A stretch of 64,000 nt of DNA from Frateuria_A sp051900415 (GTDB lineage Bacteria > Pseudomonadota > Gammaproteobacteria > Xanthomonadales > Rhodanobacteraceae), in contig NZ_JBHZGL010000010.1 of assembly GCF_051900415.1 (NCBI RefSeq), positions 94,696-158,695 of the forward strand. Reading direction: 5' to 3'. Every line of letters starts with the position of its first letter. The first letter of the stretch is position 1. Under the pieces are notes generated by a model. The model did no database searches, was not told the DNA's origin, and saw only the letters and a list, made by a program, of their open reading frames with translations. Positions 55,156 to 63,639 of this stretch are shown here, piece by piece. The position numbers and the translations under genes are program-made.

Positions 55156-56106
55156 TCACCAGGGCGGTAGCCGACGCATCTGATGCGCCTGGCGGTCGAT
55201 GAAAGTCTGTGCGGGATCGATGCCCTTGCTCTTGAGCATATGGTGGCGCACCGCCGCTTCCACCAGCACCGCCAGGTTGCGGCCGGGCGCCACCGGAATG
55301 GTGATCATCGGCACGGAGACTTCCAGGATCTCGCGGTGGCTGGTGTCGCCGGTCAGGCGTGTCGCGGCATCGATGTCCTCGCCCTCGCGCAAGGGCTTGA
55401 GGTGCACCACGAGGCGCAGGTACTTGGAATGCTTCACCGCGGTGTGGCCGAACATCTCGCGCACGTTAAGCACGCCCAGGCCGCGCACTTCGAGCAGGTC
55501 CTGCAGCAGTTCCGGACAGGTGCCGTCGATCACGTCGGGCGCGATCAGGGTGAATTCCGTGGCGTCATCGGCGACCAGGCGATGACCGCGGCTGATCAGT
55601 TCCAGCGCCAGTTCGCTCTTGCCCGAACCGGACTCGCCGGTGATCAGCACGCCGATCGAGAAGACTTCAAGAAAGACGCCGTGCAGGGTGATGCGCGGCG
55701 CCAGCAGGCGGGCCAGGTGGTACTGCATCCAGGTCAGCAGCTCGTGGCCGCGCTTGGCGCTGATCCACAAGGGCGTGTGGGTTTCCTCGGCGACCTCGCG
55801 CAGGTCCGAGGGGATCGTCTGGTCCTTGGTGACGATCAGGGCCACCGGCTGGTAGGCGGCGATCTTGTGCATCGCCTCCCAGCGCTGCCGGGAATCCAGG
55901 CTGTCGAGCCAGTTGAGCTCCTCGGTACCGATGATCTGCACCTTGTTGGGGTAGATCACGTTGAGGTAGCCGACCAGCGACGGGCGGCGCGTGGCCGTGG
56001 CGCCGGGTTCGAGCACGCGTCCCTCGCCACGCATGCCCGACACCCAGCGCAGGCCCATGCGCTCGTGGACACCGTCGAAGAGTTGTCGTGCGGTCAGGCG
56101 TTCCAA
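55156..56106 (-). CDS. hprK: HPr kinase/phosphorylase HprK
   Basis: 316 residues. The C-terminal kinase domain has Walker A GESGSGKS at 157-164, the conserved His142 (LHGVFLEV), the DDATEF stretch near 180 and the HprK signature LLEVRGLGVLNVREMFG near 206-222. Full length, so both domains are intact, and HPr Ser46 is present as its target. The start is a TTG preceded by GGAAG; no ATG or GTG fits the family N-terminus (MERLTARQLF). In most relatives ptsN lies just upstream; here it does not. Confidence 0.94.
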   Translation of the reverse strand: MERLTARQLFDGVHERMGLRWVSGMRGEGRVLEPGATATRRPSLVGYLNVIYPNKVQIIGTEELNWLDSLDSRQRWEAMHKIAAYQPVALIVTKDQTIPSDLREVAEETHTPLWISAKRGHELLTWMQYHLARLLAPRITLHGVFLEVFSIGVLITGESGSGKSELALELISRGHRLVADDATEFTLIAPDVIDGTCPELLQDLLEVRGLGVLNVREMFGHTAVKHSKYLRLVVHLKPLREGEDIDAATRLTGDTSHREILEVSVPMITIPVAPGRNLAVLVEAAVRHHMLKSKGIDPAQTFIDRQAHQMRRLPPW

Positions 56107-56387
56107 GGATGTTTCTTCCGGCGGGCAACGGGACGCATTGTGCCAGTTATGCGGGGGAGGGCGCGGGTGAACGAGTGTCGCAACGGCAGTCTGATCCGCC
56201 CGCCGTGCCTGGCGTTGCGCGTTGCATCCTTCCCCCGCTCACGGGGAAGGTGCCCGCAGGGCGGATGGGGAAACCTTGCGACGGGCTGACCAGATATCGC
56301 GCAAAAGGCGCCCCCATCCGCCTGTCGGCACCATCCCCCGCGGTCGCGGGGGATGGTTCGGGTACGTGGTATCGCGCTTCGCTTCGG
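56107..56387. repeat. Nested palindromes between hpf and hprK
   Basis: This part of the 333-base gap holds no gene. It contains a symmetrical array: hairpin CCTTCCCC/GGGGAAGG (56228-56250), an arm GGCGGATGGGG (56260-56270) complementary to CCCCATCCGCC (56312-56322), and hairpin CCATCCCCCGCG/CGCGGGGGATGG (56331-56356, 12 base pairs, two-base gap). The whole 56228-56356 could fold as one large cruciform. ptsN, usually found here, has left no recognisable remnant. Confidence 0.65.
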
Positions 56388-56421
56388 GCAAAAAAAGACC
56401 CGCCACCAGGCGGGTCTCTTT
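56388..56421 (-). terminator. Intrinsic terminator of hpf
   Basis: Stem AGACCCGCC/GGCGGGTCT (56396-56404 with 56409-56417), loop ACCA. On the minus strand it is followed by a long T run (from the A tract at 56390-56396); on the plus strand by CTTTT, so it could work in both directions. It lies 19 bases after the hpf stop. Confidence 0.85.
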
Positions 56422-56439
56422 TGCCGGTTGCGGGACCGC

Positions 56440-56763
56440 TTAGCCGATCTGGCGGGCGTCCCGCGCCTCCTGCTGGTGCTTGTCGGTGACCTTGTCGCGA
56501 TGGCGGCGCAACTGCGCGGCGAGCTTGTCGAACACCATGTCGATGGAGGCGTACATGTCCGCACCGCACGCCGCCGCGTGGAGGGCGGCACCCGTGGTGC
56601 TCAAGGTGGCGTCGGCGCAATGTTGCAGCTTGTCGATCGACAGCACCATGGTCAGGCCCAGGCACCTTTCGTCGAGGCGGGTCAGGCGATCGAGCCGGGA
56701 TTCGGCATGCGCACGCAGGGCAGGAGTGACTTCGATCTGCTGGCCGGTGAGTTGGAACTGCAT
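56440..56763 (-). CDS. hpf: Ribosome hibernation promoting factor HPF
   Basis: 107-residue short-form HPF/RaiA protein: MQFQLTGQQIEVTPALRAHAESRLDRL pattern begins the beta-alpha-beta-beta-beta-alpha fold, ending in LAAQLRRHRDKVTDK. It binds 70S/100S ribosomes in stationary phase. GAGGAGG ahead of the ATG is a strong ribosome-binding site. It follows rpoN by 132 bases, the standard order. Confidence 0.94.
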   Translation of the reverse strand: MQFQLTGQQIEVTPALRAHAESRLDRLTRLDERCLGLTMVLSIDKLQHCADATLSTTGAALHAAACGADMYASIDMVFDKLAAQLRRHRDKVTDKHQQEARDARQIG

Positions 56764-56895
56764 GGGGCGCCTCCTCTGTTACGGGCCGCCGTGGGGCGGC
56801 GGGTTCGCATACCGTCAATGGTGACGACATGCCGGTCTATCACTCGTATGGGATCGTTCGGGCCGGTTCCAAGTGGCGGGTTTCAGGAGAGAGGG

Positions 56896-58335
56896 TCAGC
56901 TGGCGCGCTGGCGCTCGCTGGAACTGGGTATGCGCAGTGCCTCGCGGTATTTGGCCACGGTGCGGCGGGCGACCTGGATGCCCTTGCGGTTGAGCTCCTC
57001 GGCCAGGGCCTGGTCGGACAGCGGCTTGCGCGTGTCCTCCGCGTCGATGAGCTTCTTGATCATGGCCTGGATGGCCGTGGCCGAGGCGCCGCCACCATCC
57101 TCGGTGGAGACGCCACTGGAAAAGAAATACTTCAGCTCGAAGGTGCCGCGCGGCGTATGGATGTACTTGCGCGTGGTGACGCGCGAGATGGTCGATTCGT
57201 GCATGCCGACCTCCTCGGCGACTTCGCGCAGGACCAGCGGATGCATCGCTTCCGGACCGTAGTCCAGGAAAGCGCTCTGCCGGCGCACGATCGCATCGGC
57301 AACTTTCATTAGCGTCTCGGCGCGCGATTCAAGGCTCTTGATCAGCCAGCGCGCTTCCTGCAGCTGGCCGCGCATCCAGCTGGCGTCCTCGCCGCGCGCC
57401 TGCGCAATCAGGCTGCAGTAGTGCTGGTTCAGGCCCAGCCTCGGCTGGCAGTCCGGATTGAGGCTCACCTTCCAGCGGCTGCCTTCCTTGTAGGCGTAGA
57501 CGTCCGGCGCCACGTACTCGACCGGCGTGGCGTCGAGCGCGGCGCCGGGGCGTGGATCGAGGCTGCGGATCAGCAATGCGGCGGCCGCGACTTCTTCTTC
57601 GGTTGCGCGCAGCTTGCGTGCGAGTTTGGCGACGTCGTTGCGCGCGAGCAGTTCAAGTTCGCCGGCGACGATCTGCAGCGCGAGCTCGCGCTGCGGGGTG
57701 TCGGCCTCGAACTGTTCCAGCTGCACGCGCAGGCAATCGCGCAGGTCGACGCTGGCGATGCCGGTGGGGTCGAAGCGCTGCAACTGGCGGCGTACTGTCT
57801 CGACTTCGTCGATGGTCGCATCGAGGTCCGCCGGCAAGGCCGCGAGCACGCCCTCGATGCCTTCGACGAGATAGCCGTCGGCGTTGAGCGCGTCGATGAT
57901 CACGGTGGCGATCAGGCGCTGTCGCGTGTTGAACGGCGACAGGTTCAACTGCCACAGCAAGTGCTCCTGAAGTGTCTCGGGCGCAGCGTTCTGGGGTTCG
58001 AAATCGTCGTCGCCACGGCTGCCTGAGGGGGCATTGCTGCCGAGCGAGAAATCGATGGGTGCCTCGGCGGAGGTGCCCGATTCACCCCAGTCGGCGACAT
58101 CGTCGGCGTTGTGGTCGACGGTGGGCGCTTCGTCCGGGGCGGGAGAGTAGCTCTCCTCCTCGGTTTCGCCGGGCGCCGATTCTTCCTCGAACTCCAGCAG
58201 CGGGTTGCCTTCGGCGATCTGGCGCAGTTCCGCTTCCAGCTCCAGCTGCGACAGCTGCAACAGCCGGATCGCCTGCTGCAATTGCGGCGTCAGGGTGAGC
58301 TGTTGGTTGAGTCGGAACTGGAGCCCGGGTTTCAT
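56896..58335 (-). CDS. rpoN: RNA polymerase sigma-54 factor RpoN
   Basis: 479 residues. Region I is glutamine/leucine rich (MKPGLQFRLNQQLTLTPQLQQAIRLL pattern), region II is acidic (about 45-105), and region III ends in the helix-turn-helix and the RpoN box ARRTVAKYREALRIPSS, which reads the -24 element. An in-frame ATG ten codons upstream (58365) exists, but 58335 matches the family start. It lies between lptB and hpf, as in most proteobacteria. Confidence 0.96.
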   Translation of the reverse strand: MKPGLQFRLNQQLTLTPQLQQAIRLLQLSQLELEAELRQIAEGNPLLEFEEESAPGETEEESYSPAPDEAPTVDHNADDVADWGESGTSAEAPIDFSLGSNAPSGSRGDDDFEPQNAAPETLQEHLLWQLNLSPFNTRQRLIATVIIDALNADGYLVEGIEGVLAALPADLDATIDEVETVRRQLQRFDPTGIASVDLRDCLRVQLEQFEADTPQRELALQIVAGELELLARNDVAKLARKLRATEEEVAAAALLIRSLDPRPGAALDATPVEYVAPDVYAYKEGSRWKVSLNPDCQPRLGLNQHYCSLIAQARGEDASWMRGQLQEARWLIKSLESRAETLMKVADAIVRRQSAFLDYGPEAMHPLVLREVAEEVGMHESTISRVTTRKYIHTPRGTFELKYFFSSGVSTEDGGGASATAIQAMIKKLIDAEDTRKPLSDQALAEELNRKGIQVARRTVAKYREALRIPSSSERQRAS

Positions 58336-58435
58336 GCCAGCCGTAGCAGAGAGACGTGGGATCATCCTACCCCGGCGGGTGTGACGCGACCATAGCGATG
58401 GCAGGTGCTGGCGGGCCCTGCGTCACATCACCGCT

Positions 58436-59155
58436 TCAGAGCTTGAACTCGCGCCCCAGATAGACCTCGCGCACCTTTTCGTCGGCCAGGATGTGCGCCG
58501 GCGTGCCGCGGGAGAGCACCTCGCCTTCGTTCAGGATGTAGGCACGGTCGCAGATGCCCAGCGTTTCACGCACGTTGTGGTCGGTGATCAGCACGCCAAT
58601 ACCGCGTTCCTTCAGGTGGCGCACGATGCGCTGGATCTCGCCCACCGAAATCGGGTCGACGCCGGCGAAGGGTTCGTCCAGCAGCATGTAGCGCGGCTGC
58701 GCGGCCAGCGCGCGGGCGATCTCCACGCGGCGGCGCTCGCCGCCGGAAAGGCTGATGCCTTTCTGGCCGGCGATGTGCGCGATCTTCAGCTCGTCCATCA
58801 GGCCTTCGAGCTGTTCGTTGCGCTGGCGGGCGGTGAGGCCTTCGCGCAGTTCGAGTACGGCCAGGATGTTGTCGGCCACCGAGAGCCGGCGGAACACGGA
58901 GGCCTCCTGCGGCAGGTAGCCGATGCCCAGCCGCGCGCGCGCGTGCATGGGCAGGCCCGTGATGTCCTGGCGGTCCAGCCGGATGCTGCCGCCGTCGGCT
59001 TCGACCAGGCCCACCACCATGTAGAAGCAGGTGGTCTTGCCGGCACCGTTGGGGCCGAGCAGGCCGACGACTTCCCCCTGGCGGATCGAAAAACCGAAAT
59101 CGCGCACGACCTGGCGCGAGCGGTAGCGTTTCTGCAGGCCTTCGGCAGCGAGCAT
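58436..59155 (-). CDS. lptB: LPS export ABC ATPase LptB
   Basis: 239 residues. Walker A GPNGAGKT at 34-41, ABC signature LSGGERRR near 136, Walker B YMLLDEPFAG near 158 and the H-loop ITDHNV near 192. LptB powers LPS extraction with LptF and LptG, which are not in this window. ATG is 3 bases after the lptA stop on the same strand. Confidence 0.97.
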   Translation of the reverse strand: MLAAEGLQKRYRSRQVVRDFGFSIRQGEVVGLLGPNGAGKTTCFYMVVGLVEADGGSIRLDRQDITGLPMHARARLGIGYLPQEASVFRRLSVADNILAVLELREGLTARQRNEQLEGLMDELKIAHIAGQKGISLSGGERRRVEIARALAAQPRYMLLDEPFAGVDPISVGEIQRIVRHLKERGIGVLITDHNVRETLGICDRAYILNEGEVLSRGTPAHILADEKVREVYLGREFKL

Positions 59156-59158
59156 CGG

Positions 59159-59758
59159 TCAGGGCTGCCCGCTGCTGGTGGCGGGGGCGGGCGTGCTGGT
59201 AGCGGCTGCCGGAGCCGCGGCGGAACCCGCCTTGGGCTTGGGCTTGAAGATCATGTGCACCCGGCCGTCGCCACCGCTGTCGCCGGTCATCTCGCTGGTC
59301 TGCGTGTTGTAGGTGAGGCGGTCGCCATGGGCTTCGCCGCGCCCGTGCTGGTTGATCGAGGCGTGTCCCTGCAGCACGGCGAAATCCTTGGCCACCTGGT
59401 AGTCGATGGTGGCGGCCTCGCCCTGCATCAGGTTGCCGTTGTCGTCCAGCTGCTGGAGGTGCGCCGGGCTGCCGGTGAGCACCACGCTGTCGATCTCGGC
59501 GTTGGCGTCGAAGTGCACTTTGGCCAGATCGCCGGTGGCTTTCAGCGAGCCTTGGGTAATCACCACGTTGCCCTTGAGCGTGGTGGTGCTGTTGGGCTTG
59601 CGGAAGCCGTCGAAGTGCGAGGCCTGTACATCCATCGGCTGATCGCGGTCGCTGCGCTTGGCCTGGGCCGGCGCCAGCACCAGCAGGCCCAGCAGTACCA
59701 GCGCCCAGCGGGCGCTAGCGCGCGTGCTGGCGGGGCGGGAACGTGGCGTGGACGTCAT
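59159..59758 (-). CDS. lptA: Periplasmic LPS-transport protein LptA
   Basis: 199 residues. Signal sequence at about 14-34 (ALVLLGLLVLAPAQA), an OstA beta-jellyroll (about 42-165; ASHFDGFRKPNSTTTLKGNVVITQG, GEAHGDRLTYN) that forms the bridge to LptD, and an Ala/Pro-rich tail. The frame is open further upstream, but ATG 59758 gives the signal peptide and leaves a 44-base overlap with lptC. Confidence 0.93.
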   Translation of the reverse strand: MTSTPRSRPASTRASARWALVLLGLLVLAPAQAKRSDRDQPMDVQASHFDGFRKPNSTTTLKGNVVITQGSLKATGDLAKVHFDANAEIDSVVLTGSPAHLQQLDDNGNLMQGEAATIDYQVAKDFAVLQGHASINQHGRGEAHGDRLTYNTQTSEMTGDSGGDGRVHMIFKPKPKAGSAAAPAAATSTPAPATSSGQP

Positions 59759-60311
59759 CGAGCAGCTCCAGGTGTTTGTCATTGAGGTCGGCACGCATGC
59801 CGACGCCGTGAATTCTAGTGCCGCCCTGCACCAGCTGGGCTGGCGCGGCGGTCTGCAGGCGGTTCTGCTTGGGCCAGGCGGTGACGTCGGAGGTGTCGAT
59901 CGTCGTCCGCGGCGTGTCGTCGAATGCGGCACGCTCCAGGTGCACCGGGCCTTGCAGCTTGAGCAGGCTGCCGTCTTGGTTGACCCAGCCGTACAGCGAG
60001 TGCCCGAGCCAGTCGGGCACTGCCGGCTGGTTGGAGGGCAGGCGAAAATCGGGTGTGTTGATGTACAGCGACTCGTCGCCTTCGCGCCGTTCCAGCTGCG
60101 GCGCCTGGATCAGGAAGCTGGGTAGGCCGTCGGTGCCGTACTGGGTCAGCTTGAAGTCGGTCAGCGTGTAGCCCGAGCGCGGCGGGCCGACGAATGCGTT
60201 GACCTTGGGCGGCGGCCCGATCCACCACAGCATCAATTGCGCCGCGCCGGCCAGCAGCGCGACCGCGACAATGGCCGCCACGAGGCGGCGATCGCGCAAC
60301 CATTCCTTCAC
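59715..60311 (-). CDS. lptC: LPS-transport protein LptC
   Basis: 198 residues: one N-terminal transmembrane helix (about 9-31) and a periplasmic jellyroll that passes LPS from LptBFG to LptA. Low sequence conservation is normal for the family; size, topology, and position between kdsC and lptA carry the call. It overlaps kdsC by four bases and lptA by 44. Confidence 0.9.
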   Translation of the reverse strand: MKEWLRDRRLVAAIVAVALLAGAAQLMLWWIGPPPKVNAFVGPPRSGYTLTDFKLTQYGTDGLPSFLIQAPQLERREGDESLYINTPDFRLPSNQPAVPDWLGHSLYGWVNQDGSLLKLQGPVHLERAAFDDTPRTTIDTSDVTAWPKQNRLQTAAPAQLVQGGTRIHGVGMRADLNDKHLELLDDVHATFPPRQHAR

Positions 60312-60850
60312 TGCCAGCGTTCCTTTTCATTGCCGGCCTTGCCCTGGGCATGCAGGATCAGGTCGCAAACCTCCCGCGCACCGCCCTGGCCGCCAGCGCG
60401 GGCGGTGGTCCAGTGCGCTTGTTCGATCACCCACGGATGGGCGTTGGCCACGGCCACCGCGAGCCCGGCGATGCGCATGGCCGGGAGGTCCGGGAGGTCG
60501 TCGCCGACGAAGGCGACCTGCTCGGGCGCCAGCTTCAGTGCGTCGAGCAGTTCCAGCAGGCACACACGCTTGTCGCCCTGACCCTGGTAGACGTGGGTGA
60601 TGCCCAGTTCCTCGGCGCGCAGCGCGACCGGATGGCTGATCCGCGCACTGATGATCGCCACCTGCACGCCATGCACCTGCAGGCGCTTCAGGCCCAGGCC
60701 GTCCTGCACGAAAAACACCTTGGTCTCGCGACCGTCCTCGCCGTAGTACAGGCGTCCGTCGGTCAGCGTGCCGTCCACGTCGAACACCGCCAGGCGGATG
60801 CCGGCAGCACGGGCGATCAGGTCGGCAGGGAGGTTGGTGAGGTAGGGCAT
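60308..60850 (-). CDS. kdsC: Kdo-8-phosphate phosphatase KdsC
   Basis: 180-residue HAD phosphatase without a cap domain. Nucleophile and acid Asp24 and Asp26 lie in FDVDGTLTDG; ISAR near 68, KRVCLLELL near 96, and VGDDLPDLP near 117 complete the HAD motifs. It yields Kdo for the LPS inner core and is coupled to lptC by overlap. Confidence 0.95.
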   Translation of the reverse strand: MPYLTNLPADLIARAAGIRLAVFDVDGTLTDGRLYYGEDGRETKVFFVQDGLGLKRLQVHGVQVAIISARISHPVALRAEELGITHVYQGQGDKRVCLLELLDALKLAPEQVAFVGDDLPDLPAMRIAGLAVAVANAHPWVIEQAHWTTARAGGQGGAREVCDLILHAQGKAGNEKERWQ

Positions 60851-60867
60851 GGGGAAATAGGCAATCG

Positions 60868-60923
60868 GGAATGGGGAATCGTTACAAGCGGCTCGGCGGG
60901 AAGAGGCGGCGATTCTCCATTCC
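60868..60923. repeat. Inverted repeat GGGAATGGGGAATCG type
   Basis: Arms 60868-60881 (GGAATGGGGAATCG) and 60910-60923 (CGATTCTCCATTCC) pair with one mismatch; each is followed or preceded by a further imperfect copy (GCAATCGGGAATGG, CTACGATTC). It fills the space between kdsD and kdsC and resembles the GGGAATCGGGAAT-type dispersed repeats common in Xanthomonadales genomes. Confidence 0.55.
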
Positions 60924-60943
60924 CTATCTACGATTCACGTCCG

Positions 60944-61951
60944 TCAGACCACCCGGGCGCGCAGCAGGTCGTGGATGTTCAGCGCACCGACCACGCGCTG
61001 CTGCTCGTCCACCACCAGCAACGCGTGGATCTGGTGCTTTTCCATCAACTGCGCCGCTTCGATGGCGAGCTTGTCGGAGGTGATGGTTTTCGGACCGCGG
61101 GTCATCAACGCCTCGACGCTCGCGCCGCGCAGGTTCACGTCTTCGTCGTCCAGTGCGCGGCGCAGGTCGCCGTCGGTGAACACGCCCAGCAAGCGATGCT
61201 CGGCATCGACCACGGCGGTCATCCCCAGATGCTTGCGGGTCATTTCCATCAGCGCTTCGGTCAGGTTCGCGTCCGGCGCAACCATGGGCACGCCTTCGCC
61301 GGTATGCATGATGTCGCTGATGTGCAACAACAGTCGGCGTCCGAGGCTGCCGGCCGGGTGGGAGCGGGCGAAATCCTCGGCGGTAAAGCCGCGCGCTTCC
61401 AGTAGCGCGATCGCCAGCGCGTCGCCCATCACCAGCGCCGCGGTGGTGCTGGCGGTCGGGGCCAGGCCCAGCGGGCAGGCTTCGCTGGAGATGCTGGCGT
61501 CCAGGTGCGCGTCCGCCTGATGCGCGAGCGACGACTTCGGGTTGCCGGTGATGGCGATCAGCGGGATGCCCTGGCGCTTGATCACCGGCAGGATGAAGAG
61601 AAGTTCATCCGTCTCGCCGGAATTGGAGAGGGCCAGCACCACGTCGTCCGGCTGGATCATCCCCAGGTCGCCATGGCTGGCCTCGCCCGGGTGTACGAAG
61701 AACGACGGCGTGCCGGTGGAGGCCAGGGTGGCGGCGATCTTGCGGCCGACGTGGCCGGACTTGCCCATGCCGGTGACGACCAGGCGCCCGCGGCAGGCCA
61801 GGATCAACCCGCAGGCATGGACGAAGCTCGCGTCCACCCGCGTTTCGAGCGCGCGGATCGCGGCCGCCTCGGTGGCGATCACCGTGCGGCCGCTGCGGGC
61901 GATGGCGTCCGGGTCCAGCTTGGCGACGGGCGGGGCGATGCGTGCGTTCAT
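60944..61951 (-). CDS. kdsD: Arabinose-5-phosphate isomerase KdsD
   Basis: 335 residues: SIS domain (about 35-180; VTGMGKSGHVGRKIAATL, SNSGETDELL, the HPGEASHGDLG histidines) and two C-terminal CBS domains (about 210-330). It makes arabinose-5-phosphate, the first Kdo precursor. ATG 61951 matches the family; an in-frame start at 61987 would add 12 residues. First gene of the kdsD-kdsC-lptC-lptA-lptB run. Confidence 0.95.
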   Translation of the reverse strand: MNARIAPPVAKLDPDAIARSGRTVIATEAAAIRALETRVDASFVHACGLILACRGRLVVTGMGKSGHVGRKIAATLASTGTPSFFVHPGEASHGDLGMIQPDDVVLALSNSGETDELLFILPVIKRQGIPLIAITGNPKSSLAHQADAHLDASISSEACPLGLAPTASTTAALVMGDALAIALLEARGFTAEDFARSHPAGSLGRRLLLHISDIMHTGEGVPMVAPDANLTEALMEMTRKHLGMTAVVDAEHRLLGVFTDGDLRRALDDEDVNLRGASVEALMTRGPKTITSDKLAIEAAQLMEKHQIHALLVVDEQQRVVGALNIHDLLRARVV

Positions 61952-62103
61952 GGGGTCTCGGCTGGGGCGGCGGGCGGCCTTTGGCATTTCTGTGCCACGG
62001 GAATTCCATTACCATGGCATATCCGCATTTTAACGTCATATGGCCGTGCACTGGGTTCACAAGCGCTGAATCCTCGCTCCGCGCGCCGACGATGGACCCT
62101 CCG

Positions 62104-62343
62104 ATGGACCCTGCCCGTATCCAGGCACTGATCGAAACCGGCCTGCCCGGCGCGAATGCGCAGGTCAGCGGGGACGATGGCGTGCATTTCGAAGCCACCG
62201 TGGTGGCCAGCCAGTTCGCCGGCAAGCTGCCGCTGGCGCGCCACCGCATGGTCTACGCCACGCTGGGCGAGCTGATGGGCGGGGCGATCCATGCGCTGGC
62301 GCTCAAGACGTTGACTCCCGAGGAAGCCGCGGCGCGCCGCTGA
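62104..62343 (+). CDS. ibaG: BolA-family protein IbaG
   Basis: 79-residue BolA-fold protein. The VSGDDGVHFEATVVASQFAGKLPLARHRMVYATLGELM stretch contains the conserved His and the Arg-His pair that with monothiol glutaredoxin can bind an Fe-S cluster. Position just before murA is that of ibaG (yrbA) in E. coli. An ATG 12 bases earlier (62092) is equally possible. It diverges from kdsD across a locally AT-rich 140-base region. Confidence 0.9.
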   Translation: MDPARIQALIETGLPGANAQVSGDDGVHFEATVVASQFAGKLPLARHRMVYATLGELMGGAIHALALKTLTPEEAAARR

Positions 62344-62379
62344 GGCCGCGCCGGTTTCCTGCCTCCACCAAGGACATTC

Positions 62380-63639
62380 ATGGCCAAGATCCTGATCAGC
62401 GGCGGCGAGCCGCTCCATGGCGAAGTCGCCATTTCCGGCGCCAAGAACGCCGTATTGCCGATTCTCGCCGCCTGCCTCTTGGCCGATGGTCCGGTGACCA
62501 TCTCCAACGTGCCGCACCTGCACGACGTGACCACCTTCATCGAGCTGCTCGGCCGCATGGGCGTCAACCTGGTGCTCGACGACCGCATGAAGATGCACGT
62601 CGACCCGCGCACCATCGAAAGCCACGTCGCTCCGTACGACCTGGTGCGCACGATGCGTGCCTCGATCCTGGTGCTCGGCCCGCTGGTGGCGCGTTTCGGC
62701 GAGGCGGAAGTCTCGTTGCCTGGCGGTTGCGCGATCGGTTCGCGCCCGGTCGACCAGCACATCCGCGGCCTGCAGGCGCTGGGCGCCGAGGTGATGGTGG
62801 AAAACGGCTACATCCGTGCCCGCGCCAGGCGCCTGAAGGGCGCGCGCATCGCGATGGACATGGTGACCGTCACCGGCACCGAGAACATCCTGATGGCCGC
62901 CACGCTGGCCGAAGGCACCACGATCATCGAGAACGCCGCGCAGGAGCCCGAGGTCGTCGATTTGGCCAACTGCCTTGTGGCGATGGGCGCACGCATCGAG
63001 GGCATCGGCACCGCCACGCTGGTGATCCACGGCGTCGAGCGCCTCGAGGGCGCCGAGTACGAAGTGCTGCCCGACCGCATCGAGACCGGCACCTTCCTTG
63101 TCGGTGCGGCGATGACCGGCGGCAAGGTACGCGCCCGAGGCGCACGCGCCAGCACGATGGATGCGGTGCTGGCCAAGCTGGAAGAGGCCGGCGCGCACAT
63201 CTGCACCGGGCCGGACTGGATCGAGCTGGACATGGGTGGCCGCCGGCCGAAGGCGGTCAACATCGTCACCGCGCCGTACCCGGCGTTCCCGACCGACATG
63301 CAGGCGCAGTTCACCGCGCTCAACTGCGTGGCCGAGGGCGTGGGCGTGATCACCGAGACGGTGTTCGAGAACCGCTTCATGCACGCGCAGGAACTCAAGC
63401 GCCTGGGCGCCGACATCCGCCTGGAAGGCAACACCGCCATCATCCAGGGCGTGGATCACATGAGCGGCGCACCGATCATGGCCACCGACCTGCGCGCCTC
63501 CGCGTGCCTGGTGCTGGCCGGGCTGGTGGCGCATGGCGATACGACGGTCGATCGCGTGTACCACATCGACCGCGGCTACGAGAACATCGAGGAGAAGCTC
63601 GGCGTGCTCGGCGCGAAGATCCGCCGTTTGCCGAGCTGA
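62380..63639 (+). CDS. murA: UDP-GlcNAc 1-carboxyvinyltransferase MurA
   Basis: 419 residues of two inside-out alpha/beta domains. Lys22-Asn23 (SGAKNAVLP) and Cys117 in the PGGCAIGSRP catalytic loop, the fosfomycin target, are present, so the enzyme should be fosfomycin-sensitive. First committed step of peptidoglycan synthesis. ATG lies 37 bases after ibaG, preceded by an AAGGA motif. Confidence 0.97.
   Translation: MAKILISGGEPLHGEVAISGAKNAVLPILAACLLADGPVTISNVPHLHDVTTFIELLGRMGVNLVLDDRMKMHVDPRTIESHVAPYDLVRTMRASILVLGPLVARFGEAEVSLPGGCAIGSRPVDQHIRGLQALGAEVMVENGYIRARARRLKGARIAMDMVTVTGTENILMAATLAEGTTIIENAAQEPEVVDLANCLVAMGARIEGIGTATLVIHGVERLEGAEYEVLPDRIETGTFLVGAAMTGGKVRARGARASTMDAVLAKLEEAGAHICTGPDWIELDMGGRRPKAVNIVTAPYPAFPTDMQAQFTALNCVAEGVGVITETVFENRFMHAQELKRLGADIRLEGNTAIIQGVDHMSGAPIMATDLRASACLVLAGLVAHGDTTVDRVYHIDRGYENIEEKLGVLGAKIRRLPS

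Noticed and set aside
56764..56895. Sigma-54 (-24/-12) promoter between rpoN and hpf
   Set aside because: No GG-N10-GC pair in a proper context was found on the minus strand.
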